From the NCBI RefSeq assembly GCF_035304305.1, contig NZ_DATGQG010000010.1, forward strand, positions 1 through 5,158: a DNA stretch of 5,158 bases. The letters run 5' to 3'. Positions 1 through 5,158 of this stretch are shown in pieces. The notes under the pieces were generated by a model, which was not told the DNA's origin, searched no databases, and saw only the letters and a program-made list of their open reading frames with translations. A program made the translations under genes and the position numbers. Position 1 is the first letter of the stretch; the number at the start of each line of letters is the position of its first letter. The stretch is from Ferrovibrio sp035304305. Lineage in GTDB: Bacteria; Pseudomonadota; Alphaproteobacteria; Ferrovibrionales; Ferrovibrionaceae.

Positions 1-234
1 GGGCCCTGCACGCATTTGCTGTTCATCGCCAAGAATATCGAGCGCATCGGCGACCACACGACCAACATCGCCGAACTCATTCATTATGCCGTCAAGGGCG
101 AGATGATCACGGAAGAGCGGCCGAAGGGCGACTCCACCGCCTATGCACTGGTCAGCGCCCCGGGCAGCGCGACCCCAGGCAGCACGACCCCAGGCAGCAC
201 GACCCCGGGCGGCGGTGCTCCGGGAGGCCGGTAA
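1..234 (+). CDS. phoU: PhoU, phosphate signalling/transport accessory protein (C-terminal part)
   Basis: PhoU is a cytoplasmic helical-bundle protein that links the Pst phosphate importer to the PhoR/PhoB two-component system and keeps the Pho regulon off when phosphate is plentiful. The reading frame is open from base 1 and ends at TAA 232-234, giving 77 visible codons; the 5' part lies outside the window. The visible N-side contains the C-terminal PhoU repeat signature around NIERIGDHTTNIAE (visible residues 12-25), including an ExxxD metal-binding motif (E14, D18). The segment EERPKGD after it is typical of alphaproteobacterial PhoU ends. The last 24 residues are unusual: repeats of PGSAT/PGSTT/PGGGA make a Pro-Gly-rich, probably disordered tail. 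The stop overlaps the phoB start by one base, so the two are translationally coupled, as expected at the end of a pst-phoU-phoB operon. Identity is confident; the tail's role is unknown. Confidence 0.93.
   Translation, partial: GPCTHLLFIAKNIERIGDHTTNIAELIHYAVKGEMITEERPKGDSTAYALVSAPGSATPGSTTPGSTTPGGGAPGGR
160..231 (+). repeat. 15-bp in-frame tandem repeat encoding the Pro-Gly-rich PhoU tail
   Basis: Units run 160-174, 175-189, 190-204 and 205-219, followed by a 12-base partial copy at 220-231. Units 2 and 3 are identical; unit 1 differs from them at two bases and unit 4 is more diverged. They encode PGSAT, PGSTT, PGSTT, PGGGA and PGGR. The 15-base period keeps the frame, so copy number could change by slippage without breaking phoU. 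The last partial copy includes the GGGAGG that serves as the phoB ribosome binding site. Confidence 0.85.
222..227 (+). promoter_or_regulatory. Shine-Dalgarno sequence of phoB, inside the phoU coding end
   Basis: GGGAGG lies six bases before the phoB ATG at 234. It is formed by the Pro-Gly-Gly codons at the end of the phoU repeat tail. It supports the 234 start and makes phoB translation dependent on sequence within phoU. Confidence 0.7.
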
Positions 235-959
235 TGAGCGTGGCGATCAAGCCGCGGGTCCTGGTGGTCGAGGACGAGGCCGCGCTGCTGGCTCTGCTTC
301 GGTACAATCTCGAGAAGGAAAACTACGTCGTCGACGAGGCGACGGATGGCGAGCAGGCCCTGCTGAAGGTGGCCGAAGACCTGCCTGACCTGATCCTGCT
401 GGACTGGATGCTGCCGCGCCTTTCCGGGCTGGAGGTCTGCCGCCAGCTGCGCCGCGATCCCAACGCGCGCAACGTGCCGATCATCATGCTGACGGCACGG
501 GGCGAGGAGGGCGACCGGGTGCGCGGGCTGGACGCCGGCGCCGACGACTATATCGCAAAGCCGTTTTCGCCCGGCGAGCTGCTGGCCCGCATCCGCGCGG
601 TGCTCCGCCGCATCCGGCCGGCGCTGGCCGAGGAAATGCTTACCTATGGCGGTCTGGTGATGGATATCGCCACCCACAAGGTGACGCGGAACGGCCGCGA
701 GGTGCATCTCGGACCGACCGAGTTCCGGCTGCTGCGCTATTTCCTCGAGCATCCCGGCCGCGTGCTGTCGCGCGACCAGCTGCTCGACGCCGTGTGGGGG
801 CGCGACATCTATGTCGAGCAGCGCACGGTGGACGTCCATATCCGCCGCCTGCGCAAGGCGCTGAACGACGCCAACGAGCCGGACATCATCCGGACCGTGC
901 GCTCTGCCGGCTATGCGCTGGAGCTGACGCCGACGGCGGCCTGCACGGAATCAGCCTGA
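234..959 (+). CDS. phoB: PhoB, phosphate regulon response regulator (OmpR/PhoB family)
   Basis: PhoB is the DNA-binding response regulator that the sensor kinase PhoR phosphorylates under phosphate limitation; it then activates Pho-box promoters. The 241-residue protein has the usual family length and two domains. Residues about 8-127 are a receiver domain with the acidic pair E13/D14, phosphoacceptor D57 in LLDWMLP, the switch residues T87 and Y106, and K109 in the AKPF motif. Residues about 135-232 are a winged-helix effector domain with the PTEFRLLRYF segment, the recognition helix around RTVDVHIRRLRKAL (197-210) and the wing ending VRSAGYAL. The ATG overlaps the phoU stop and has GGGAGG six bases upstream. 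The placement directly after phoU is what separates PhoB from other OmpR-type regulators. No phoR gene is in view. All key residues are present, so it should be functional. Confidence 0.95.
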   Translation: MSVAIKPRVLVVEDEAALLALLRYNLEKENYVVDEATDGEQALLKVAEDLPDLILLDWMLPRLSGLEVCRQLRRDPNARNVPIIMLTARGEEGDRVRGLDAGADDYIAKPFSPGELLARIRAVLRRIRPALAEEMLTYGGLVMDIATHKVTRNGREVHLGPTEFRLLRYFLEHPGRVLSRDQLLDAVWGRDIYVEQRTVDVHIRRLRKALNDANEPDIIRTVRSAGYALELTPTAACTESA

Positions 960-980
960 CCGCGAAACCGGTTGCAGGGA

Positions 981-1598
981 TCAGCGCCGGGCGATCTGCT
1001 TCCGCATGGCCGCAAACAGGGCGTCGATTTTTCCACCGTTATTCTGGATCACGGATTCGAACTGCTGGCGCTGGGTGAAGGCCATCGACACGCCCTCGAC
1101 CACCACGTCGGTGACCAGCGGCTTGCCGTTTTTCTCATGCGTCTTCCATTCGACGCGGATGGGCGGGCCGTTCTGGCGCAGGATCTGGGATTCCACGATG
1201 GTCTCGCTGCCTGCGCTGCGCGCACCTTCGCGCACCTCGAAGGTCTCGCCGTTATACTGCGCCAGCAGCTGCGAATAGACCTTCACCAGGTAATCCTCGA
1301 ACAGCCTCTGGTATTCCGGCCGCTGCGCGTCGGTCAGGCTGCGGCTGTAACGGCCGAGGCAGAAGCGGCCGACGGCCTCGAGGTCGAGATGCGTCGTCAG
1401 CAGGTTGCGCAGCAGGTCCTCGCGCTTTTCCTGGGTGATCGACCGGTCTTCGAGGGCTTTCAGGGTCTCGTTGCCGACCTGCCGGATGAAGCTGTCGGCC
1501 TCGGCCGCCCGGGCCGGCAGCAGCGAGGCGAACAGGCCGATCCCTGCGGCAACAAGCAGCATGAGGACGGGGCGTCGCGAAAACGGCATCTGCAGCAT
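981..1598 (-). CDS. mlaC: MlaC/Ttg2D-family periplasmic phospholipid-binding protein
   Basis: MlaC-family proteins are soluble periplasmic carriers that shuttle phospholipid between the outer membrane and the inner-membrane MlaFEDB ABC transporter. The 205-residue product starts with a Sec-type signal peptide: basic residues at 8-9, a hydrophobic stretch at about 11-28, and a likely signal peptidase I site after ARA (29-31). The mature part fits the family: an N-terminal helical region ending near HLDLEAVGRFCLGRYSR (70-86), a helix resembling the family's QRPEYQRLFEDYLVKVYSQLL region, then a beta-rich half with RVEWKTHEKNGKPLVTDVVVEGVSM, and a C-terminal helical tail. The start at 1598 has AGGTG five bases upstream; an ATG three codons later is possible. 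The gene stands alone here, convergent with phoB and divergent from sahR. HpnM, the hopanoid-cluster relative, cannot be excluded by eye. Confidence 0.85.
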   Translation of the reverse strand: MLQMPFSRRPVLMLLVAAGIGLFASLLPARAAEADSFIRQVGNETLKALEDRSITQEKREDLLRNLLTTHLDLEAVGRFCLGRYSRSLTDAQRPEYQRLFEDYLVKVYSQLLAQYNGETFEVREGARSAGSETIVESQILRQNGPPIRVEWKTHEKNGKPLVTDVVVEGVSMAFTQRQQFESVIQNNGGKIDALFAAMRKQIARR

Positions 1599-1603
1599 CG
1601 AAT

Positions 1604-1608
1604 CACCT
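1604..1608 (-). promoter_or_regulatory. Shine-Dalgarno sequence of mlaC
   Basis: On the minus strand AGGTG stands five bases before the ATG whose first base is 1598. It favours this start over the in-frame ATG three codons downstream. Confidence 0.6.
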
Positions 1609-1627
1609 AAGTTCAGGAACCGAAAGC

Positions 1628-1633
1628 ATTTTA
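1628..1633 (-). promoter_or_regulatory. Candidate -10 box for mlaC
   Basis: The minus strand reads TAAAAT, a five-of-six match to TATAAT. It would give a transcript start near 1621 and a leader of about 20 bases containing the AGGTG site. No convincing -35 box lies 16-18 bases upstream, so the call is weak. Confidence 0.3.
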
Positions 1634-1726
1634 GGGCTGGAATATGCCTGCCTGCTCAGCGGATAGCTAGAACGCGGGAGTAGGGTTGCCACGATTCTTT
1701 TTGTGTCCGAAGTTCTATACAAATAC

Positions 1727-1742
1727 ATAAAGATATGTTTAT
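1727..1742. promoter_or_regulatory. Putative SahR operator (imperfect inverted repeat)
   Basis: The 16 bases ATAAAGATATGTTTAT form a dyad centred between 1734 and 1735, with seven of eight base pairs symmetric (only the G/G at 1732/1737 breaks it). Counting out to 1725-1744, eight of ten pairs are symmetric. It overlaps the likely -10 region and ends nine bases before the sahR start codon, which suits a repressor that blocks RNA polymerase. Winged-helix ArsR proteins bind such dyads as dimers. That SahR itself binds here is inferred from position; I did not compare the site with a published motif. Confidence 0.6.
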
Positions 1743-1745
1743 ATT
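1740..1745 (+). promoter_or_regulatory. Candidate -10 box for the sahR-metF-metH operon
   Basis: TATATT matches five of six positions of TATAAT and is followed by six bases before the ATG at 1752, so transcription could begin at the A of the start codon. An overlapping TATTAT at 1742-1747 is an equal match but leaves only four bases. No good -35 box is evident at standard spacing. There is no Shine-Dalgarno sequence before this ATG, which fits a leaderless mRNA. Confidence 0.4.
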
Positions 1746-1751
1746 ATTCGA

Positions 1752-2729
1752 ATGAACGCCACCCTGACCCTCGATACCCTCATGGCGGCCCTGCGCGCCG
1801 CGGCGGAGCCGACCCGGCTGCGCGTGCTCGCCCTCTGTTCCCAGGGCGAGCTGACGGTGACCGAGCTGACCCAGATCCTGGGCCAGAGCCAGCCGCGGGT
1901 CTCGCGCCATCTCAAGCTGCTCTGCGAGGCCGGCCTGCTGGAACGCGTGCCGGAGGGAACCTGGGCCTTCTACCGGATCGGCGAGACCCTGCCCGGCGCG
2001 CCGCTGGTCCGCGCGCTCAGCGCCCTGCTGCCGTCCAACGACACCACCCTGGCCCGCGATGCCGAACGCCTGGCTGCGGTGAAGCATGCCCGCGCCGCCG
2101 CGGCCGAACAGTATTTCCGCGAGAATGCCGCCCAGTGGTCGGCGATCCGCTCGCTCCATGTCGACGAGGCGCAGGTCGAGGCCGCAGTGGCCAGGCTGGT
2201 CGGCCAGGTCGACGACCTGCTCGATATCGGCACCGGCACCGGCCGCCTGCTGGAAGTGCTGGCGCCGCAGATCAGGCGTGGCCTCGGCGTCGACCTGAGC
2301 CGCGAGATGCTCGGCATCGCGCGCACCAACCTGGAGCGCGCCGGCATCCGCCACTGTCAGGTGCGCCAGGCCGACATGTATGCCCTGCCGATCGACTCCG
2401 GCAGCATGGATGCCGCGGTGATCCACCAGGTTCTGCATTTCGCCGACGAGCCGCAGAAGGCGATCGCCGAGGCGGCCCGGGTGCTGAAGCCCGGCGGCCG
2501 GCTGGTGATCGTCGATTTCGCGCCCCATGACCGCGAGGAGCTGCGCGCCCGCCATGCCCATCGCCGGCTCGGCTTTGCCGATGCCGAGCTGCGCGCCTGG
2601 TGCGAGGCCGCATCGCTGCAGACCGATCCCGTGCTGGCGCTGCCAGGCCAGCCGCTGACCGTCCACATCTGGCATGCGCGCAAGCAAGCCGTCGCGCGCC
2701 TGCCGTCCCGCGAGAGTGAAGCCGCATGA
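1752..2729 (+). CDS. sahR: SahR-type ArsR repressor with C-terminal SAM-methyltransferase-like domain
   Basis: This is a 325-residue two-domain regulator. Residues about 8-90 form an ArsR-type winged helix: AEPTRLRVLALC, then LTVTELTQILGQSQPRVSRHLKLLCEAGLLERVPEGTWAFYRI. The metal-binding ELCVCDL box of classical ArsR is replaced by ELTVTEL, so metal sensing is unlikely. Residues about 150-256 form a class I SAM-binding fold with DIGTGTG (158-164), the acidic D181 after strand 2, D208 in QADMYALP, and LKPGGRLVIVDF. This architecture matches SahR, a proteobacterial repressor of SAM-cycle genes that leaves DNA when its methylase-like domain binds S-adenosylhomocysteine. Its place at the head of a metF-metH operon supports that role. 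It probably represses its own promoter through the dyad at 1727-1742. The ATG is the only usable start, since a TAA lies in frame at 1728-1730. Whether the domain retains methyltransferase activity cannot be seen. Confidence 0.85.
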   Translation: MNATLTLDTLMAALRAAAEPTRLRVLALCSQGELTVTELTQILGQSQPRVSRHLKLLCEAGLLERVPEGTWAFYRIGETLPGAPLVRALSALLPSNDTTLARDAERLAAVKHARAAAAEQYFRENAAQWSAIRSLHVDEAQVEAAVARLVGQVDDLLDIGTGTGRLLEVLAPQIRRGLGVDLSREMLGIARTNLERAGIRHCQVRQADMYALPIDSGSMDAAVIHQVLHFADEPQKAIAEAARVLKPGGRLVIVDFAPHDREELRARHAHRRLGFADAELRAWCEAASLQTDPVLALPGQPLTVHIWHARKQAVARLPSRESEAA

Positions 2730-3640
2730 CATTCCCCGACAGCAATGCCTATGCCGCGCGGCGTCCCGGGCCGCTGAAGGTCTCCTTCGAGTTCTTCCCG
2801 CCCAAGACGCCGGAGATGGAGGAAAGCCTGTGGCGCAGCGTGCTGCGCCTGGCGCCGCTCAATCCGCGCTTCGTCTCGGTCACCTATGGCGCCGGCGGCT
2901 CGACCCGCGAGCGCACCCACAACACCGTGGTCCGCATCCTGAAGGAAACCGGCCTGAGCCCGGCGGCGCATCTGACCTGCGTCGGCGCCGCGAGAGGCGA
3001 GGTCGACGAGGTGGCCGAACATTACTGGCAGGCCGGCATCCGGCATATCGTCGCCCTGCGCGGCGACGCGCCGGAGGGCACCGGAAAATTCGTGCCGCAT
3101 GCCGACGGCTATGCCAATTCGACCGACCTGATCGCCGGCCTGCGCAAGCTGCACGACTTCGAGATCAGCGTCGGCTGCTATCCCGAAGGCCATCCGGATT
3201 CCACCTCGCCGCGGCTGGAGCTGGAGCACCTGAAGCGCAAGGTGGATGCCGGCGCGACGCGCTGCATCACGCAGTATTTCTTCGACACCGATGTCTACTT
3301 CCGCTTCCTCGACCGCGCGCGGTCGGCCGGCATCACCGTGCCGATCGTGCCGGGCATCCTGCCGGTGACGAATTTCCGGCAGGTCACGCGCTTTTCGGCC
3401 GCCTGCGGCGCCAGCGTGCCGGCCTGGCTGGCCGACATGTTCGACGGCCTCGATGACGATGCCGAAACCCGTCGCATGGTGGCGGCGCATGTGGCCGCCG
3501 AGCAGTGCCGCCGCCTGCTCGCCGCCGGCATCGACGAATTCCATTTCTACACGCTGAACCGCGCCGACCTGACCTACGCGATCTGCCATGTGCTGGGTGT
3601 GCGGCCGCAGCAGACCGTCGGCAGCGAAGCCGCCGCCTGA
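2726..3640 (+). CDS. metF: Methylenetetrahydrofolate reductase MetF
   Basis: MetF is a cytoplasmic flavoenzyme that reduces 5,10-methylenetetrahydrofolate to 5-methyltetrahydrofolate using NADH and FAD, supplying the methyl group for methionine synthase. The 304-residue protein is close to the 296 residues of the E. coli enzyme and should be a single TIM barrel. Recognisable motifs are SFEFFPPK (20-27) with catalytic E22, VSVTYGAGGS (50-59), LRGD (111-114) with D114 matching E. coli D120, YPEGHP (152-157), TQYFFD (182-187) with the folate-contacting Q183, and PIVPGILPVTNF (206-217). It carries no C-terminal SAM-regulatory domain, as usual for bacteria. Its ATG overlaps the sahR stop by four bases (ATGA), and GAGAG-type purines just upstream give only a weak ribosome site, so coupling to sahR is likely. 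The next gene follows ten bases after its stop. Confidence 0.96.
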   Translation: MTFPDSNAYAARRPGPLKVSFEFFPPKTPEMEESLWRSVLRLAPLNPRFVSVTYGAGGSTRERTHNTVVRILKETGLSPAAHLTCVGAARGEVDEVAEHYWQAGIRHIVALRGDAPEGTGKFVPHADGYANSTDLIAGLRKLHDFEISVGCYPEGHPDSTSPRLELEHLKRKVDAGATRCITQYFFDTDVYFRFLDRARSAGITVPIVPGILPVTNFRQVTRFSAACGASVPAWLADMFDGLDDDAETRRMVAAHVAAEQCRRLLAAGIDEFHFYTLNRADLTYAICHVLGVRPQQTVGSEAAA

Positions 3641-3644
3641 GGAG
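3639..3644 (+). promoter_or_regulatory. Shine-Dalgarno sequence deciding the metH domain-1 start
   Basis: GAGGAG overlaps the metF TGA and stands six bases before the ATG at 3651. It selects this start over an in-frame ATG at 3588 that lies inside metF and would add 21 residues of unlikely composition. Confidence 0.75.
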
Positions 3645-3650
3645 CAAGCC

Positions 3651-4730
3651 ATGGAGAACCGCGAACAGCGCAACCAGCGTCGCGCCGCGCTTTACGAGGC
3701 GGCGAAGAACCGCATCCTGGTGCTCGACGGCGCCATGGGGACCATGCTGCAGCGGCGCAAGCTGCAGGAGGCCGATTACCGCGGCGAACGCTTCAAGGGC
3801 GCCAACGGCGACCTGAAGGGCAACCACGACCTGCTCAACATCACGCGGCCCGACGTTATCCTCGACGTGCATCGCGAATATCTCGAGGCCGGTGCCGACA
3901 TCATCGAGACCAACACCTTCAGCGGCACCTGGGTCAGCCAGGCCGATTACCGGCTGGAATCCGCCGTGCCGGAGATCAACCGCGAAGGCGCCCGGCTGGC
4001 GCGGCAGGCGGCCGACGAATACACGGCGAAGGATCCCGCGAAGCCGCGCTTCGTCGCCGGCGCGCTGGGGCCGACCAACCGCACGGCCTCGCTGTCGCCT
4101 GACGTGAACCGCCCCGATTTCCGCAATATCACCTTCGACGAATTGAAGGAAGCCTATAAGGAGCAGGCGCGCGGCCTGGTGGAAGGCGGCGCCGATATCC
4201 TGCTGGTCGAGACCATCTTCGACACGCTGAATGCCAAGGCCGCCGTCTTCGGCATCTACGAGCTGTTCGACGAGCTCGGCGAGGAATGGCCGCTGATGAT
4301 CTCGGGCACCATCACCGATCTGTCGGGGCGCACCCTTTCGGGCCAGACGACCGAGGCCTTCTGGAATTCGATGCGCCATGCGCGGCCGTTTTCCGTCGGG
4401 CTGAACTGCGCCTTCGGGGCCCAGCAGATGCGGCCCTATATCGCCGAGATGAGCCGCGTGGCCGATGTGGCGGTGAGCGCCTATCCCAATGCCGGCCTGC
4501 CCAACCAGTTCGGCGAATATGACGAGGCGCCGCATGCGACCGCCGCGCATCTGCGCGAATGGGCCGAAGCGGGGCTGGTCAACATCGTCGGCGGCTGCTG
4601 CGGCACCACGCCCGACCATATCCGCGCCATCGCGGAAAGCGTGCGCGGCCTGAAGCCGCGCAGGATTCCCGTGATCCCGCCCGCGCTCCGTCTCTCCGGC
4701 CTCGAACCCTTTACCGCATCCGCAGCATGA
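3651..4730 (+). CDS. metH: Methionine synthase homocysteine-binding (zinc) subunit, split MetH part 1
   Basis: This 359-residue protein corresponds to the N-terminal homocysteine-binding barrel of cobalamin-dependent methionine synthase, here encoded as its own gene. It activates homocysteine as a zinc thiolate for methylation by methylcobalamin. Motifs are RILVLDGAMGTMLQ (21-34), GNHDLLNITRPDVI (57-70), AGADIIETNTFSGT (80-93), GALGPTNRTASLSPDV (137-152), ADILLVETIFDT (181-192) and the three zinc ligands C253 (GLNCAFG) and C316/C317 (GGCCGTTPDHI). All ligands are present, so it should be catalytically competent. The protein stops after a short Pro-rich tail (PVIPPALRLSG) at the point where full-length MetH would continue into the pterin domain. 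The next gene supplies that domain and overlaps by four bases. It could also be called a homocysteine S-methyltransferase-family protein, but the GGCCGTTP form, closeness to MetH and gene order favour a MetH half. Confidence 0.93.
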   Translation: MENREQRNQRRAALYEAAKNRILVLDGAMGTMLQRRKLQEADYRGERFKGANGDLKGNHDLLNITRPDVILDVHREYLEAGADIIETNTFSGTWVSQADYRLESAVPEINREGARLARQAADEYTAKDPAKPRFVAGALGPTNRTASLSPDVNRPDFRNITFDELKEAYKEQARGLVEGGADILLVETIFDTLNAKAAVFGIYELFDELGEEWPLMISGTITDLSGRTLSGQTTEAFWNSMRHARPFSVGLNCAFGAQQMRPYIAEMSRVADVAVSAYPNAGLPNQFGEYDEAPHATAAHLREWAEAGLVNIVGGCCGTTPDHIRAIAESVRGLKPRRIPVIPPALRLSGLEPFTASAA

Positions 4731-5158
4731 GCCAGTTTTCCAATCTTCCGGTCTTCATCAATATCGGCGAGCGCACCAACGTCACCGGCTCGGCGAAATT
4801 CCGCAAGCTGATCCAGGCGGAGGACTACGAGGCGGCGCTCGCCATCGCGCGCCAGCAGGTGGAAAACGGCGCCCAGATCATCGACGTCAACATGGACGAG
4901 GGCATGCTCGACTCCAAGGCGGCGATGGTGAAGTTCCTCAACCTGATCGCCTCCGAGCCCGATATCGCCAGGGTGCCGATCATGATCGACTCCTCCAAAT
5001 GGGAGGTGATCGAGGCTGGCCTGAAATGCGTGCAGGGCAAGGCCATCGTCAATTCGATCAGCCTGAAGGAAGGCGAGAAGCCCTTCCTGGAGCAGGCGCG
5101 CAAGATCCTGCGCTACGGCGCGGCAACCGTGGTCATGGCCTTCGACGAGCAGGGCCAG
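4727..5158 (+). CDS. metH: Methionine synthase, pterin-binding and downstream domains, split MetH part 2 (3' end cut by window)
   Basis: From ATG 4727 the frame stays open for 144 codons to the window end. The protein starts directly in the methyltetrahydrofolate-binding (pterin) domain of MetH: FINIGERTNVTGSAKFRKLI (10-29), GAQIIDVNMDEGMLDS (48-63), VPIMIDSSKWEVIEAGLK (83-100), GKAIVNSISLKEGE (104-117) and AATVVMAFDEQGQ (132-144). These are the conserved barrel-strand residues that hold the pterin ring (D53, N55, D88, N109, D140). In full-length MetH this domain is followed by the cobalamin-binding and SAM-dependent reactivation domains; those would lie beyond 5158 and are assumed. The start overlaps the previous stop as ATGA, and no clear Shine-Dalgarno sequence precedes it, so translation probably depends on ribosomes finishing the first metH gene and keeps the two parts in balance. 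Confidence 0.93.
   Translation, partial: MSQFSNLPVFINIGERTNVTGSAKFRKLIQAEDYEAALAIARQQVENGAQIIDVNMDEGMLDSKAAMVKFLNLIASEPDIARVPIMIDSSKWEVIEAGLKCVQGKAIVNSISLKEGEKPFLEQARKILRYGAATVVMAFDEQGQ

Larger units (their letters stand above)
1599..1751. other. Divergent intergenic regulatory region between mlaC and sahR
   Basis: This 153-base spacer must hold the promoters of both divergent genes. The sahR-proximal part (1691-1751) has 16 G or C in 61 bases, against a strongly GC-rich surround. I see no small ORF with a ribosome binding site, no tRNA, and no riboswitch-like fold. Confidence 0.7.

Noticed and set aside
160..231. Tandem repeat as a possible CRISPR array or intergenic repeat element
   Set aside because: Units are 15 bp, directly adjacent without spacers, in frame and within the phoU coding region.
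141..839. Minus-strand ORF opposite phoB ending in a Pro-Val-rich repeat
   Set aside because: The repeat in its translation is only the reverse reading of the phoU tail repeats; phoB on the plus strand is unmistakable.
923..955. GCTGA/TCAGC inverted repeat as a phoB terminator
   Set aside because: The 5-bp stem has a 23-base loop, lies inside the coding end, and has no T-run after it.
1599..1751. SAM, SAH or cobalamin riboswitch ahead of the methionine operon
   Set aside because: The region next to sahR is AT-rich, shows no conserved riboswitch core I can recognise, and the likely promoter leaves almost no leader RNA.
1656..2732. Minus-strand ORF opposite sahR extending into the intergenic region
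   Set aside because: Its low-complexity Gln/Gly/Arg/Ala composition is that of an antisense shadow; the plus strand carries an intact two-domain regulator.
3588..3650. Upstream ATG that would lengthen the first metH protein by 21 residues
   Set aside because: It lies inside metF, lacks a ribosome site and encodes atypical sequence, whereas ATG 3651 has GAGGAG six bases upstream.
2357..3673. Long minus-strand ORF opposite sahR and metF
   Set aside because: It is a mirror of real genes in GC-rich codons; its translation is rich in Arg, Gly, Ala and His with no recognisable domain, while the plus strand encodes clear SahR and MetF.
3384..4619. Long minus-strand ORF opposite metF and metH
   Set aside because: Same cause: the plus-strand frame shows conserved MetH zinc-domain motifs, and the antisense product has no family features or ribosome site.

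Overview
The window looks like chromosomal DNA from a GC-rich alphaproteobacterium, probably near Rhodospirillales; this is inferred from gene order, codon bias and protein character, and no close relative was searched. All six genes look intact. The only open ends are at the window edges: phoU lacks its 5' part and the second metH gene lacks its 3' part. I see no mobile elements, RNA genes or CRISPR.

Bases 1-959 (+ strand) hold the end of a phosphate operon. The C-terminal part of PhoU overlaps phoB by one base (TAATG). PhoU ends in an unusual Pro-Gly-rich tail built from 15-bp tandem repeats, and the last partial copy carries the phoB Shine-Dalgarno sequence.

Bases 981-1598 (- strand) hold a single gene for a secreted MlaC/Ttg2D-family phospholipid-binding protein. 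It converges on phoB across a 21-bp gap, and no other Mla component is visible.

Bases 1599-1751 are a divergent intergenic region. Its sahR-proximal 61 bases are only about 26% GC and hold an imperfect palindrome overlapping a putative -10 box. That box sits so close to the start codon that the mRNA is probably leaderless.

Bases 1752-5158 (+ strand) hold a methionine/SAM-cycle operon. In order these are an ArsR-type repressor fused to a SAM-methyltransferase-like domain (matching SahR, an S-adenosylhomocysteine sensor), metF, a free-standing homocysteine/zinc domain of methionine synthase, and the start of a second methionine synthase gene beginning at the pterin domain. The genes are coupled by 4-base ATGA overlaps or a 10-base gap. 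The inferred logic is that MetF makes 5-methyl-THF, the two-part MetH uses it to methylate homocysteine, and SahR releases its operator when SAH accumulates, which raises methionine regeneration. Nothing points firmly to a wholly new system. The points most worth checking are the SahR operator with its leaderless start, the split methionine synthase, and the repeat-built PhoU tail.
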